Assembly (NCBI RefSeq): GCF_000472505.1
Contig: NZ_AWZR01000005.1
Span: 186,001 to 250,000, forward strand
Source: Luteimonas sp. J29
Lineage (GTDB): Bacteria > Pseudomonadota > Gammaproteobacteria > Xanthomonadales > Xanthomonadaceae
DNA: 64,000 nt
Direction: 5' to 3'
Below are positions 44,741-56,124 of this stretch, piece after piece (position 1 is the stretch's first letter; each line of letters opens with the position of its first letter). The translations under genes and the position numbers were made by a program. Under the pieces are notes generated by a model. It did not search any database. It had not been told where the DNA came from and saw nothing but the letters and a program-made list of their open reading frames with translations.

Positions 44741-45559
44741 GTGCAGCGCTACGCGCTGGGCGTCGAGTACGACGGCAGCGGCTTCCGCGGCTGGCAGCGC
44801 CTGAGCAAGCCCGGCCAGCCCGACCCCGACACCGTGCAGGGCGTGCTCGAAGAGGCGCTGTCTTCGGTGGCGGCCGCGCCGGTGTCCACGGTGTGCGCCG
44901 GCCGCACCGATGCCGGCGTGCACGCGCAATGCCAGGTGGTGCACTTCGACAGCGAGGCCGCGCGCGACCCCCGCGCCTGGACCCTGGGCGCCACCACGCG
45001 TCTGCCGCCGTCGGTGAGCGTGGTCTGGTGCCGGCCTGTCGATGCCGCGTTCAACGCACGCTTCTCGGCGGTGGCGCGCCGCTACCGCTACCGGATCCTC
45101 AACCGCCAGGTGCGCCCGGCGCTGGGCCGCCAGTGGCTGGCCTGGGTGTGGTCGCCGCTGGATGCGGACGCGATGCACCGCGCCGCCCAGGCACTGGTGG
45201 GAGAACACGACTTCGAGGCCTTCCGCTCGGCCGAATGCGAAGCCGCCCACGCGCGCCGCGAGCTGCAGCACATCGCGGTGGCGCGCGATGGCGACATCGT
45301 CACCGTCGACGTGCAGGCGAATGCCTTCCTGCACCACATGGTCCGCAACATCGTCGGCTCGCTGCTGGAAGTGGGGCGGGGCGCGCGCCCGGAGGACTGG
45401 ATCGCCGAACTCCTGGCCGGGCGCGACCGCACGCGTGCCGGCCCGACCGCGTCGCCCGGCGGCCTGGTGTTCCTCGGCCCGCGCTATCCGCGCACCTGGC
45501 CGTTGCCCGAAGAGGTGCTGGTCGACGCGGCGACTGCACGCCGACCCGCAAAGCGGTAG
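44741..45559 (+). CDS. truA: tRNA pseudouridine(38-40) synthase
   Basis: Forms pseudouridine at positions 38-40 of tRNA anticodon stems. The protein has 272 aa. Motifs are [20 protein letters not shown], the catalytic Asp in [35 protein letters not shown] and [19 protein letters not shown]. The start is a GTG at 44741, 5 bp after the fimV stop, and [12 protein letters not shown] is the expected N-terminus. It lies between fimV and trpF, the usual order. Confidence 0.96.
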   Translation: MQRYALGVEYDGSGFRGWQRLSKPGQPDPDTVQGVLEEALSSVAAAPVSTVCAGRTDAGVHAQCQVVHFDSEAARDPRAWTLGATTRLPPSVSVVWCRPVDAAFNARFSAVARRYRYRILNRQVRPALGRQWLAWVWSPLDADAMHRAAQALVGEHDFEAFRSAECEAAHARRELQHIAVARDGDIVTVDVQANAFLHHMVRNIVGSLLEVGRGARPEDWIAELLAGRDRTRAGPTASPGGLVFLGPRYPRTWPLPEEVLVDAATARRPAKR

Positions 45560-45592
45560 GCTCTGGCGCAGTCCCACGGGCGAACCGGCCGC

Positions 45593-46249
45593 ATGCCATT
45601 CCAACCGTTCCGCACCCGCATCAAGTTCTGCGGCATGACCCGGCCGGGCGACGTACGCCTGGCGGGCGAGCTGGGCGTGGACGCGGTCGGTTTCGTGTTC
45701 GCGGCGCGCAGCCGGCGGCGGGTGGAGCCGGCGCAGGCGCTGGCGATGCGCGAGGCGCTGGCGCCGATGGTCGATGCCGTGGCCCTGTTCATGGACAACC
45801 CGGCCGAGGAAGTGCGGCAGGTGGTGACGACCATGCGGCCGTCGCTGTTGCAGTTCCATGGCGACGAGGACGAGGGCTTCTGCCGCAGCTTCGGGCTCCC
45901 GTACCTCAAGGCCGTGCCGATGGGCGCCGATGCGTCGCCCGACCCGCTGGAGCTGCATGCGCGCTACCCGACCGCGGCGGGGTTCCTGCTCGATGCGCAC
46001 GCGCCGGGCGAGCCGGGCGGCGGTGGCCGCGCCTTCGACTGGGCGAAGGTGCCGCGCGGGCTGACCAAGCCGATCCTCGTGGCCGGCGGCCTGACCCCCG
46101 ACAACGTCCACGACGCGATCGTGGCCACGCGGCCCTGGGGCGTGGACGTGGCCAGCGGGGTGGAACTGCAGGGCGGCGCGCCGGGGATCAAGGATGGCGC
46201 GCGCATGCGCCGCTTCGTCGAGGAAGTGCGGCGCGCCGATTGCGGCTGA
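45593..46249 (+). CDS. trpF: phosphoribosylanthranilate isomerase
   Basis: Third step of tryptophan synthesis (PRA to CdRP). The protein has 218 aa, a TIM barrel. Catalytic Cys is in [20 protein letters not shown] and the general acid Asp in [54 protein letters not shown] and [20 protein letters not shown] are conserved phosphate-binding and barrel segments. A TAGGCT sequence 33 bp upstream may be a weak -10. It converges with the LysR gene: the stops at 46249 and 46250 abut. Confidence 0.96.
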   Translation: MPFQPFRTRIKFCGMTRPGDVRLAGELGVDAVGFVFAARSRRRVEPAQALAMREALAPMVDAVALFMDNPAEEVRQVVTTMRPSLLQFHGDEDEGFCRSFGLPYLKAVPMGADASPDPLELHARYPTAAGFLLDAHAPGEPGGGGRAFDWAKVPRGLTKPILVAGGLTPDNVHDAIVATRPWGVDVASGVELQGGAPGIKDGARMRRFVEEVRRADCG

Positions 46250-47155
46250 TCACGCCCCGGCGCGATCCGTCGCCGCGAGCTGCGCGCGCAGCCAGCCGGC
46301 AAGGCGCTCGAGTTGCGGATCGTCGCCGGCGCGGGTGCACAGGCACCAGTGCGCGCCGGTCTCGACGAAGCCCCAGGGGGCGACCAGCCGCCCGGCCTCC
46401 AGTTCGGCGGCCACCAGCGGCTGTGGCGCGATCGCCACGCCCAGTCCGGCCAGCGCGGCCTCCAGCAGGTAATAGAGGTGTTCGAAGCCGGTGCCCATGC
46501 GCAGCGCCGCGGGGTCGATGCCCTGGCGTCGCGCCCATTCCGGCCACGCCTGCGGACGCGAGGCGGTGTGCAGCAGCGCTTCCCCGATCAGCGCCGACGG
46601 AGGCCGGCCCGCGATGCGGGCGGCCGCGGGATGGCGCGGATCGACCACGGGTCCGACCCGTTCGGGGGCGAGCACGTGCACCCGCCACTGCGGCGGCCAT
46701 GGGGGTGCGCCGATCAGCAGGGCGGCGTCGAGCCCGGGCAGGGCGGGGGCGAATGCCCCTTCGTGCGGCGACAGGTGCAGCTGCAGGCCGGGCAGGTCGG
46801 CGCGCAGCCGCTCCAGGCGCGGGATCATCCAGCGCGCCAGCAGGCTGCCCGGGCAGCCGATGACCCGCGTGCCGGGTTCGCCGCCGCGGCGCAGGCCGCG
46901 CACCGTGGAGCGGATGCCGGCGAAGGCGCTGCCGGTCGCTTCGGCCAGGCGCCGGCCGGCCTCGGTCAGCCGCAGGCGGCGGCCGTCGCGGTGGAACAGG
47001 GCGACGCCCAGCTCCTCCTCCAGCAACCGGACCTGGCGGCTGATCGCCCCATGGGTGACATGCAGCTCGCCCGCGGCCCGCGAGAGGCTGCCCAGGCGGG
47101 CGGCCGCCTCGAAGGCGCGAAGCGCGTTGAGCGGGGGCAGGTCCGGCGCCGCCAT
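46250..47155 (-). CDS. LysR-family regulator, probable TrpI-type activator of trpBA
   Basis: The protein has 301 aa. The helix-turn-helix is LNALRAFEAAARLGSLSRAA, GELHVTHGAISRQVRLLEEE, LGVALFHRDGRRLRLTEAGR. The opening PPLNALRAFEAAAR places it in the GcvA/TrpI/AmpR subgroup. The effector domain covers about 90-295. It diverges from trpB with 97 bp between the start codons and two T-N11-A boxes in that gap, as with Pseudomonas trpI, whose product activates trpBA with indoleglycerol phosphate. The function is inferred from subgroup and position; GcvA-like roles are not excluded. Confidence 0.85.
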   Translation of the reverse strand: MAAPDLPPLNALRAFEAAARLGSLSRAAGELHVTHGAISRQVRLLEEELGVALFHRDGRRLRLTEAGRRLAEATGSAFAGIRSTVRGLRRGGEPGTRVIGCPGSLLARWMIPRLERLRADLPGLQLHLSPHEGAFAPALPGLDAALLIGAPPWPPQWRVHVLAPERVGPVVDPRHPAAARIAGRPPSALIGEALLHTASRPQAWPEWARRQGIDPAALRMGTGFEHLYYLLEAALAGLGVAIAPQPLVAAELEAGRLVAPWGFVETGAHWCLCTRAGDDPQLERLAGWLRAQLAATDRAGA

Positions 47156-47157
47156 GT

Positions 47158-47222
47158 GTGATCCAGAATCACAAGGACGTCAGATAATATCGATTTATCG
47201 GGCGGCTGGTGTGCGCTAGAGT
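47158..47222. promoter_or_regulatory. trpI-trpB divergent control region with two LysR boxes
   Basis: Box 1 is GTGAT-CCAGA-ATCAC (47158-47172), with T and A 11 bases apart. Box 2 is GATAA-TATCGAT-TTATC (47183-47199), also T-N11-A. Their centres are 26 bp apart. A trpB -10 (TAGAGT, 47217-47222) has its -35 position at 47194-47199, inside box 2. Box 1 touches the regulator start codon. The layout fits autoregulation at box 1 and activation of trpB through box 2. Confidence 0.7.
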
Positions 47223-47252
47223 CTCAAGGACAGCAGTTCCGGGAAGGATTCG

Positions 47253-48469
<1,217 letters not shown>

Positions 48470-48470
<1 letters not shown>

Positions 48471-48970
48471 TGCCGGCCTTGCTGGCGCTCCTGCTGCTGG
48501 CGCACGGTGGCGGGAGCGCGTCGCCCGCGGACTTCGATTGCGTCGCAGGGGTGTGCATCGACCAGCCGCTCGACCTGGCGGCCGGGGGCGGCTGGCAGGT
48601 CGAGGACTGGCCCGAGCCGCACGCCTGCACCCGGGCGTCCGGTGGCCGCCTGCCCGCGGGTGTCGGCGTCCTGCTGCTGGACGGGCGCGTGGCGCGCTTC
48701 GAGATCGGCCTGTCGGACGACGGCGAGGCAGCGCCCGAGGCGCCGTTCGGCCTGCGCCGCGGCATGTCGCTGGCCGAGGCGGGCGCGCGCCTGCCGTCCG
48801 ACGGGATCGACGTGGACTTCCACAAGCACGCCTGGCCGCCCGGGCTTTACCTCGACTGGCGCGATGCCACGCGCGACCGCGCGCTGCGCCTCGAACTGCC
48901 CGGTGCGGAGGTCGAGGTGATCCTCTGGGGCCGCGCCGAGGCGGTCCGGCTGACCGAGGGCTGCGCGTGA
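48470..48970 (+). CDS. small exported protein of unknown function inside the trpBA operon
   Basis: The protein has 166 aa, starting at the ATG that shares a base with the trpB stop. MPALLALLLLAHGGGSASPA looks like a short signal peptide. The mature part has FDCVAGVCIDQPLDLAAGGG, WPEPHACTRASGGRLPAGVG, LRRGMSLAEAGARLPSDGID and ends GRAEAVRLTEGCA; four cysteines suggest disulfides. I recognise no family. It has no link to tryptophan chemistry and is likely periplasmic, so it probably rides on the operon. Codon use resembles its neighbours. Confidence 0.75.
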
Positions 48971-49013
48971 AGACCTCCCTGCCTGTCCCGACCTTCCACC
49001 GGATCGATCGCCC

Positions 49014-49814
49014 ATGAGCCGCATTCCGCAGCGATTCGCCCAGCTGGCCGCGCGCGGCCGCAAGGCGCTGATTCCCTTCATCACCGCCGGCGACCCGTCG
49101 CTCGAGGCCACGGTGCCGGTGATGCATGCCCTGGTCGAGGCCGGCGCCGACGTGGTCGAGCTGGGCGTGCCGTTCTCCGACCCGATGGCCGACGGCCCCA
49201 CCATCCAGCGCAGCTCGGAGCGGGCACTGGCGCGCGGGGCGGGGATGGCCTGGGTGCTGGAGGCGGTGCGACGCTTCCGCGAACGCGATGGCGACACGCC
49301 CGTGGTGCTGATGGGCTACCTGAACCCGGTCGAGATCCGCGGCGCGGAAGCCTTCGCCCGCCAGGCCGCCGAAGCCGGGGTGGACGGGGTGCTGCTGGTC
49401 GACCTGCCGCCGGAGGAGGCGCCCGAGTTCCGCGCCGCCTTCGCCGCCCACGACGTGGACCTGGTGCTGCTGGCCTCGCCGACCACGCCCGACGCGCGCC
49501 TGTCCATGCTGCTGGCCAACGCCCGCGGCTACCTCTACTACGTGAGCTTCGCCGGGGTGACCGGCGCCTCCGAGCGGCTGGACCCGGCCGCCGCCAACGC
49601 CCACCTGCGGCGGATCCGGGCCGGCAGCCGGGTGCCGGTGGTGGCCGGCTTCGGCATCCGCGACGCGGCCAGCGCCGCGGCCATGGCCACCGACGCCGAC
49701 GGCGTGGTGGTCGGCAGCGCCCTGGTCGCGGCGCTGGCCGATGCCGCCGATGCCGCGGAGGCCTCGCGTCGCGCCACCGCCTTCCTCGCGCCGCTGCGCG
49801 CCGCCCTGGACTGA
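49014..49814 (+). CDS. trpA: tryptophan synthase alpha chain
   Basis: Cleaves indoleglycerol phosphate to indole for TrpB. The protein has 266 aa. Motifs are [20 protein letters not shown], the catalytic Glu and Asp in [20 protein letters not shown] and [18 protein letters not shown], and the phosphate loops [15 protein letters not shown] and [20 protein letters not shown] with [10 protein letters not shown]. It is separated from trpB by the small exported ORF and a further 43-bp gap with no strong ribosome binding site. Confidence 0.98.
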   Translation: MSRIPQRFAQLAARGRKALIPFITAGDPSLEATVPVMHALVEAGADVVELGVPFSDPMADGPTIQRSSERALARGAGMAWVLEAVRRFRERDGDTPVVLMGYLNPVEIRGAEAFARQAAEAGVDGVLLVDLPPEEAPEFRAAFAAHDVDLVLLASPTTPDARLSMLLANARGYLYYVSFAGVTGASERLDPAAANAHLRRIRAGSRVPVVAGFGIRDAASAAAMATDADGVVVGSALVAALADAADAAEASRRATAFLAPLRAALD

Positions 49815-49852
49815 GGCCCGCGTCCGTCCCCCGGCGGGACCGGCCCGTGCGC

Positions 49853-49858
49853 TAAACT
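49853..49858 (+). promoter_or_regulatory. candidate -10 box of accD
   Basis: TAAACT within GCTAAA-CTGCGCCGC-TTTAGC, a 6-bp inverted repeat that spans the box and the predicted transcript start. ATG follows 39 bp later. No -35 match is clear. Confidence 0.4.
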
Positions 49859-49897
49859 GCGCCGCTTTAGCGGTCCTTCGATGGGAGCCGACCAGGC

Positions 49898-50775
<878 letters not shown>

Positions 50776-50779
<4 letters not shown>

Positions 50780-52137
50780 GCCGGCGCTGGTTCGGAACCG
50801 ACGGCATCCGAGGCCGGGTGGGCGAGGGCGCGATCTCGGCCGACTTCGTGCTGCGCCTGGGCAACGCCTACGGCCATACCCTGCGCGAGGCCGCCGAGGC
50901 GCGCGGCGACCGTCGCAAGCCGCTGGTGGTGATCGGCAAGGACACGCGCATCTCCAACTACATGTTCGAGGCCGCGCTCGAGGCGGGACTGGTCGCGGCC
51001 GGCGTGCACGTGCAGCTGATGGGCCCGATGCCGACCCCGGCGGTGGCGCACATGACCCGCTCGATGCGCGCCGACGGCGGCATCGTGATATCGGCCTCGC
51101 ACAACCCGCACTACGACAACGGCATCAAGTTCTTCTCCGCCGAGGGCGAGAAGCTCGACGACGCCACCGAGCTGGCGATCGAGGCGGCGCTGGACCGCCC
51201 GTTCACCACCGTCGCGTCCGAGCGCCTGGGCAAGGCGGTGCGCACCCGCGACGCGGTGGGGCGCTACGTGGAGGCGTGCAAGAACTCGGTCCCGCGCAGC
51301 TTCAACCTGAGCGGCATGCGCGTCGTGGTCGACTGCGCGCACGGCGCCACCTACCAGATCGCGCCGCTGGTGCTGCGCGAACTCGACGCCCAGGTCGACA
51401 CCATCGGCGTCGAGCCCAACGGCATCAACATCAACGCCGGCGTCGGCTCCATGCACCCGGAGGGTCTGTGCGAGCACGTGCGCGCCACCGGCGCCGACCT
51501 CGGCATCGCCTTCGACGGCGACGGCGACCGGCTCCTGTTCGTGGACAGCGACGGCGTGGTCCGCGACGGCGACGACCTGCTGTACGTGCTCGCGACCGAC
51601 TGGAAGGAAAGCGGCCGCCTGCGCGGGCCGGTGGTCGGCACGATCATGACCAACTACGGGCTCGAACTCGCGTTGGGCGAGGCCGGGATCGAGTTCATCC
51701 GCACCAGGGTCGGCGACCGCTACGTGCACCAGGCACTGCTCGAGCACGGCGGCATCCTCGGTGGCGAGGCCTCCGGCCACCTGCTGTGCCTGGACCGCGC
51801 CACCACCGGCGACGGCATCATCAGCGCGCTGCAGGTGCTCGAGGTGCTGCGCCGGCGCAGGACCACGCTGCAGCAGGCGCTCGCGGGCGTGCGCAAGCTG
51901 CCGCAGAAGACGGTCAACGTGCGCTATTGCAACGGTGCGCGACCGGCCGAGTCGGACGCGGTGCAACAGGCGCTGGCGAAGGCGACGGCCGCGGTCGAGG
52001 GCCGTGGGCGCGCGTTCCTGCGGCCGTCGGGCACCGAACCGGTGGTCAGGGTGACGGTCGAGGCCGACGACGAGGCCCTGATGCTGTCGACCCTGGAGAC
52101 GCTGGCCGCCGCGGTCCGGGCCGCCGCCGAAGCCTGA
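50776..52137 (+). CDS. glmM: phosphoglucosamine mutase
   Basis: Interconverts glucosamine-6-phosphate and glucosamine-1-phosphate, needed for UDP-GlcNAc and so for peptidoglycan and LPS. The protein has 453 aa. It has [20 protein letters not shown], the phosphoserine loop [20 protein letters not shown], the Mg loop [18 protein letters not shown], sugar loop [20 protein letters not shown] and phosphate loop [20 protein letters not shown]. The ATG is inside the accD stop (ATGA), so production of a fatty-acid and a wall-precursor enzyme is coupled. Confidence 0.97.
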
Positions 52138-52215
52138 GGCGGGCACGTTTTCACGGCGTCCGGCGCGGCGCCGTGGCCCAATTGGCATGCGCGCCGGCAG
52201 TTGCAGGACACCACC

Positions 52216-53154
52216 ATGAGTTCCAGGATCCCGACCCTCGACATCCGCCGCTACGACAGCGACCGCGACGCCTTCGTGGCCGAGCTGGGCGCCGCCTATC
52301 GCGAGTGGGGCTTCGCGGGCATCAGCCACCACGGCATCCCCCAGTCGCTGGTCGACGACGCCTACGAGGCCTTCCGCCGCTTCTTCGCGCTGCCCGAGGA
52401 GGTCAAGCGCCGCTACCACATCCCGGGCCAGGGCGGCGCCCGCGGCTACACGCCGTTCGGCGTCGAGACCGCGAAGGGCTCGCAGCACTACGACCTCAAG
52501 GAGTTCTACCACATCGGCCGCGAGCTGCCGCGCGACTCGAAGTACCGCGAAGTGATGCCGCCGAACGTGTGGCCGGCCGAGGTGCCCGAGTTCCGCGAGC
52601 ACGGCCTGGCGCTGTACAACGCGCTCGACGCGCTCGGCTCGCGGGTGCTGTCGGCGCTGGCGCTGCACATCGGCCTGCCGGCGGACTACTTCGCCGACAA
52701 GACCGACTTCGGCAACTCGATCCTGCGCCCGATCCACTATCCGCCGATCACCGCCGACGACATCCCCAACGTGCGCGCCGGCGCGCACGGCGACATCAAC
52801 TTCATCACCCTGCTGGTCGGCGCCTCGACCGCGGGCCTGGAGGTGCTGTCGCACAAGGGCGAGTGGGTGCCCTTCACCTCCGAGGGCGACACCATCGTGG
52901 TCAACATCGGGGACATGCTCGAGCGCCTGACCAACCACGTGTATCCCTCGACGATCCACCGGGTGGTGAATCCGCCGGGCGAGGAAGCGCGCAAGCCGCG
53001 CTACTCGGTGCCGTTCTTCCTGCACCCGAACCCGGACTTCCTGATCGACGTGCTGCCCTCGTGCATCACGCCGGACAACCCGAGCCGCTATCCCGAGCCG
53101 ATCACCGCGCACGCGTTCCTCGAGCAGCGGCTGCGCGAGATCAAGCTCAAGTAG
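52216..53154 (+). CDS. isopenicillin-N-synthase-like 2OG-Fe(II) dioxygenase
   Basis: The protein has 312 aa. The N-domain (DIOX_N) has GFAGISHHGIPQSLVDDAYE and FFALPEEVKRRYHIPGQGGA with RGYTPFGVETAKGS. The iron facial triad is His and Asp in VRAGAHGDINFITLLVGAST and His in YPSTIHRVVNPPGEEARKP; the 2-oxoglutarate-binding RxS is RYSVPFFLHPNPDFLI. The family includes plant-type oxidases and bacterial ethylene or antibiotic enzymes, but this housekeeping-like form is widespread in Xanthomonads with unknown substrate. The ATG at 52216 is chosen over a TTG 15 bp upstream. Confidence 0.92.
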   Translation: MSSRIPTLDIRRYDSDRDAFVAELGAAYREWGFAGISHHGIPQSLVDDAYEAFRRFFALPEEVKRRYHIPGQGGARGYTPFGVETAKGSQHYDLKEFYHIGRELPRDSKYREVMPPNVWPAEVPEFREHGLALYNALDALGSRVLSALALHIGLPADYFADKTDFGNSILRPIHYPPITADDIPNVRAGAHGDINFITLLVGASTAGLEVLSHKGEWVPFTSEGDTIVVNIGDMLERLTNHVYPSTIHRVVNPPGEEARKPRYSVPFFLHPNPDFLIDVLPSCITPDNPSRYPEPITAHAFLEQRLREIKLK

Positions 53155-53239
53155 CTGGCGCCCGCGGCGCCCGCCACGGCGCGACGGGCGACCGACAGGC
53201 TGGCATGATGCCCGCCGACCCGTCGCGCCGGAGCGCCGC

Positions 53240-54445
53240 ATGCGCACGCTGACCCGCCTGTCCGCCGTCCTCCTGTCCCTGCTGCTGCCGCTGGCGGCGC
53301 CCGCCGGGGCGGCCGCGGACCGCGTGGAAGCGCCCGCGAACGGCGCCCGCTGCGACGAGGCGCTGCCGCCCCGGGCCCGGGCCACGCTGCCCGATCCGTT
53401 CCTGCGGCCCGACGGTGGCCGCGTTGCCTCGCGCAGCGAATGGGCCTGCCAGCGCCGCATCCTGCGGGCGACGGCCGAGGCGCATGTCTACGGCGCCCGT
53501 GGGCCGGAACCCGAGCGGGTGGAGGCGCGCATCGACGGTGACGCGATCACCGTGCGGGTCGGGCAGGGCGGCCGCGAGGTGGAGTTCGGCGCCCGGCTCC
53601 GCCTGCCGGAAGGGCCCGGGCCGCACCCGGCCATGATCGTGGTCGGCGGCGTGGCGGGCGTGGACGATGCCCTGCTCGAGGCCGAGGGCGTGGCCCGGAT
53701 CGACTTCGACGCCACCCAGGTGGGCGCCGAGACCGGCACCACGCGGGAGCGGCGTGGCGCCTTCTTCGAGCTGCACGACGGGGCGATGGATGGCACCGGC
53801 ACCCTCATGGCCTGGGCCTGGGGCGTGAGCCGGCTCGTTGACGCGATCGCGGCCCACCGCGACCTGCTGCGCGCCGACGCGGTCGCGGTGACCGGCTGTT
53901 CGCGCTGGGGCAAGGGTGCGCTGGCCGCGGGCGCGTTCGACGAGCGCGTGGCCTTGACCATCCCGATCGAATCCGGCGCTGGCGGCGTGCCGGCCTGGCG
54001 CCTGCTGGGGGAGGGGGCGCAGCCGCCCGCGAGCGCGTTCGGCGAGCAGCCCTGGCTGGGCGAGGGGTTCGCCGCCCATCTGCAGGAGATCGGCTCGCTG
54101 CCCATCGACCAGCACGGCGTGCTCGGACTGGTCGCGCCGCGCGGCCTGCTGGTGCTCGACAACCCGCATGTCGACTGGCTCGGCGCCCCCGCCGGCCACG
54201 CCTCCGCGCTGGCGGCGGCGGAAATCTGGCGCGCGCTGGGCGCCGAAGGGAACCTCGGCTATCACGGGGCCGTCGCCGACGGCAGCCACTGCGCCTGGCG
54301 GGACGAGTGGACCGCGCCGGCGCGCGACGCCATCCGGCGCCACCTCAAGGGCGAAGCCGCCGCCGACCTGCCGCTGGTCGCGGCGCCCGGCAGCGCGGCG
54401 GACCTGGCGCCGCTGCGCGACTGGGAGGCGCCCGCGCTGCGCTGA
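53240..54445 (+). CDS. CE15 glucuronoyl-methylesterase-like exported hydrolase
   Basis: The protein has 401 aa with a signal peptide (LTRLSAVLLSLLLPLAAPAG). The nucleophile motif is VAVTGCSRWGKGALAAGAFD, the G-C-S-R-x-G-K-G motif of carbohydrate esterase family 15, followed by FDERVALTIPIESGAGGVPA (ESG-GG) and a His in AVADGSHCAWRDEW (S-H-C-x-W). These three segments are the CE15 hallmark. Such enzymes cut ester bonds between glucuronoxylan and lignin. Whether this one acts on plant cell walls is inference. It stands 86 bp after the dioxygenase gene and converges on the SDR gene. Confidence 0.88.
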   Translation: MRTLTRLSAVLLSLLLPLAAPAGAAADRVEAPANGARCDEALPPRARATLPDPFLRPDGGRVASRSEWACQRRILRATAEAHVYGARGPEPERVEARIDGDAITVRVGQGGREVEFGARLRLPEGPGPHPAMIVVGGVAGVDDALLEAEGVARIDFDATQVGAETGTTRERRGAFFELHDGAMDGTGTLMAWAWGVSRLVDAIAAHRDLLRADAVAVTGCSRWGKGALAAGAFDERVALTIPIESGAGGVPAWRLLGEGAQPPASAFGEQPWLGEGFAAHLQEIGSLPIDQHGVLGLVAPRGLLVLDNPHVDWLGAPAGHASALAAAEIWRALGAEGNLGYHGAVADGSHCAWRDEWTAPARDAIRRHLKGEAAADLPLVAAPGSAADLAPLRDWEAPALR

Positions 54446-54469
54446 GGCGCGGGGAGGGGCGGGGCGCCC

Positions 54470-55273
54470 TCAGCCGGCGCTGCGGATGCGCCGCGAGTTC
54501 TTCGCCATGCGCCTGAGCAGGAAGCGCTGGGGCAGGTGGCGCACGAGCGCGTGCAGCACGCGATAGAGGGCGCCCGGCACCACCAGCACCCGGCCGCGCT
54601 CCACGCCCTCGATGCCGGCGCGGGCGACCGCGTCCGCTTCCAGCCACAGCCAGCCGGGCAGCTTCGACATCATCTCCCGGGTCCCGGTGACGTCGTGGAA
54701 TTCGGACCGGGTGAAACCCGGGCACAGTGCGCAGGCATGCAGGCCCGCGTCGGCGTTCTCCAGCGCCAGCGATTCGGTGAACTTGACCATGAACGCCTTG
54801 GCCGGCGCATACAGCGTCTGCCCGTCGGCCGAGGGGACGAGGGCCGCGAACGAGGCGACGTTGAGGATCCTGCCCGCTCCGGTGGCGCGCAGGGCGGGGA
54901 GCAGCCGCCAGGTCAGCTCGCAGACCGCGGCCACCATCACCTGCAGGAAGGCCGCGTGCGTGTCCCAGTCGCTGAGCCGGTAGCGGCCCGGCACGCCGTA
55001 GCCGGCGTTGTTGACCAGGATGCGCAGAGGCAGCCCCAGTGCCGCGACGGCGGCCGCCAGCCGCTGCGGTGCCCCGGGATCGGCCAGGTCCGCCGCCAGC
55101 ACCCGGACATCGACCTGTCCGCGCAGCTCGGCCGCCAGCGCCTCCAGGCGGTCGGCGCGGCGCGCGGTCAGGACCAGCGGGACGCCGCGGCGCGCGTACT
55201 CGCGCGCGATCGCCGCGCCGATGCCGCTCGAGGCCCCGGTGACGAGTGCGTATCCCTGCTGCGGTGGCGGCAT
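54470..55273 (-). CDS. short-chain dehydrogenase/reductase (classical SDR)
   Basis: The protein has 267 aa. It shows the cofactor loop ALVTGASSGIGAAIAREYAR, LTARRADRLEALAAELRG, NNAGYG, and catalytic Ser-Tyr-Lys in LNVASFAALVPSADGQTLYA and PAKAFMVKFTESLALEN (Y-x3-K). The C-terminal stretch GVERGRVLVVPGALYRVLHA is typical of a DltE/YqjQ-like SDR with a membrane-facing helix. The substrate cannot be read from sequence. A GGAGGG ribosome binding site lies 6 bp before the ATG at 55273; a TTG four codons upstream was rejected. It diverges from tpiA. Confidence 0.9.
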   Translation of the reverse strand: MPPPQQGYALVTGASSGIGAAIAREYARRGVPLVLTARRADRLEALAAELRGQVDVRVLAADLADPGAPQRLAAAVAALGLPLRILVNNAGYGVPGRYRLSDWDTHAAFLQVMVAAVCELTWRLLPALRATGAGRILNVASFAALVPSADGQTLYAPAKAFMVKFTESLALENADAGLHACALCPGFTRSEFHDVTGTREMMSKLPGWLWLEADAVARAGIEGVERGRVLVVPGALYRVLHALVRHLPQRFLLRRMAKNSRRIRSAG

Positions 55274-55337
55274 GCGGCCCTCCAATCGGCGTGGTGGTCG
55301 GATATCCTGTGCGCCGTTTCACGCATTGGGGGGCGAC

Positions 55338-56090
55338 GTGCGCCGCAGGATCGTAGCCGGAAACTGGAAACTGTACGGGACCCGCGACTTCGCGACCGCG
55401 CTGCTCACGGACGTGGTCGCGGCGCTGCCGGTGGACGGCGTGGACGTCGTGGTGCTGCCGCCGCTGCCCTACCTCGGCGACCTGATCGAGGACTTCGAGG
55501 CCTATCCGGTCTCCTTCGGCTCGCAGGACGTCAGCCACAACGAGGAGGGCGCCTACACCGGCGAGGTGTCGGCGCGCATGCTCGTCGACGTGGGCGCGCG
55601 CTACGGCCTGGTCGGGCATTCGGAGCGCCGCCGCTACCACCACGAGAGCAGCGAGCTGGTGGCCCGGAAGTTCCTCGCCGCCTCCAACGCCGGCCTGGTG
55701 CCCATCCTGTGCCTGGGCGAGACCCTGGAGGAGCGCGAGGCCGGGCGCACCACCGAGGTGATCGCCGCCCAGCTGCAGCCGGTCCTGGACCTGGCGGGCG
55801 TGGCGCGGTTCGCTGGCGCGGTGGTGGCCTACGAGCCGGTCTGGGCGATCGGCACCGGCCGCACCGCCAGCCCGGAGCAGGCCCAGGAGGTCCACGCCTT
55901 CATCCGTGGCCAGGTGGCGGAGCGGGATGCTAGAATCGCTGATTCGCTGCCGATCCTGTACGGCGGCAGCGTGAAGCCGGCCAACGCCGCCGAGCTGTTC
56001 GCCCAGGCGGACATCGACGGCGGACTGATCGGCGGCGCCTCGCTGGTGGCCGGGGATTTCCTCGCCATCGCCCGCGCGGCGGCCCGCTGA
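55338..56090 (+). CDS. tpiA: triosephosphate isomerase
   Basis: Interconverts DHAP and glyceraldehyde-3-phosphate. The protein has 250 aa. Substrate Lys is in RRIVAGNWKLYGTRDFATAL, the catalytic His in RYGLVGHSERRRYHHESSEL, the catalytic Glu and loop 6 in AYEPVWAIGTGRTASPEQAQ and the phosphate loop in LPILYGGSVKPANAAELFAQ with GGLIGGASL. The start is a GTG at 55338 with GGGGGG about 6 bp upstream. secG follows 34 bp later, the conserved tpiA-secG pair. Confidence 0.97.
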   Translation: MRRRIVAGNWKLYGTRDFATALLTDVVAALPVDGVDVVVLPPLPYLGDLIEDFEAYPVSFGSQDVSHNEEGAYTGEVSARMLVDVGARYGLVGHSERRRYHHESSELVARKFLAASNAGLVPILCLGETLEEREAGRTTEVIAAQLQPVLDLAGVARFAGAVVAYEPVWAIGTGRTASPEQAQEVHAFIRGQVAERDARIADSLPILYGGSVKPANAAELFAQADIDGGLIGGASLVAGDFLAIARAAAR

Positions 56091-56124
56091 GCCGGACCCG
56101 CAAGCCTTCCCCGAGTACGTCGCA

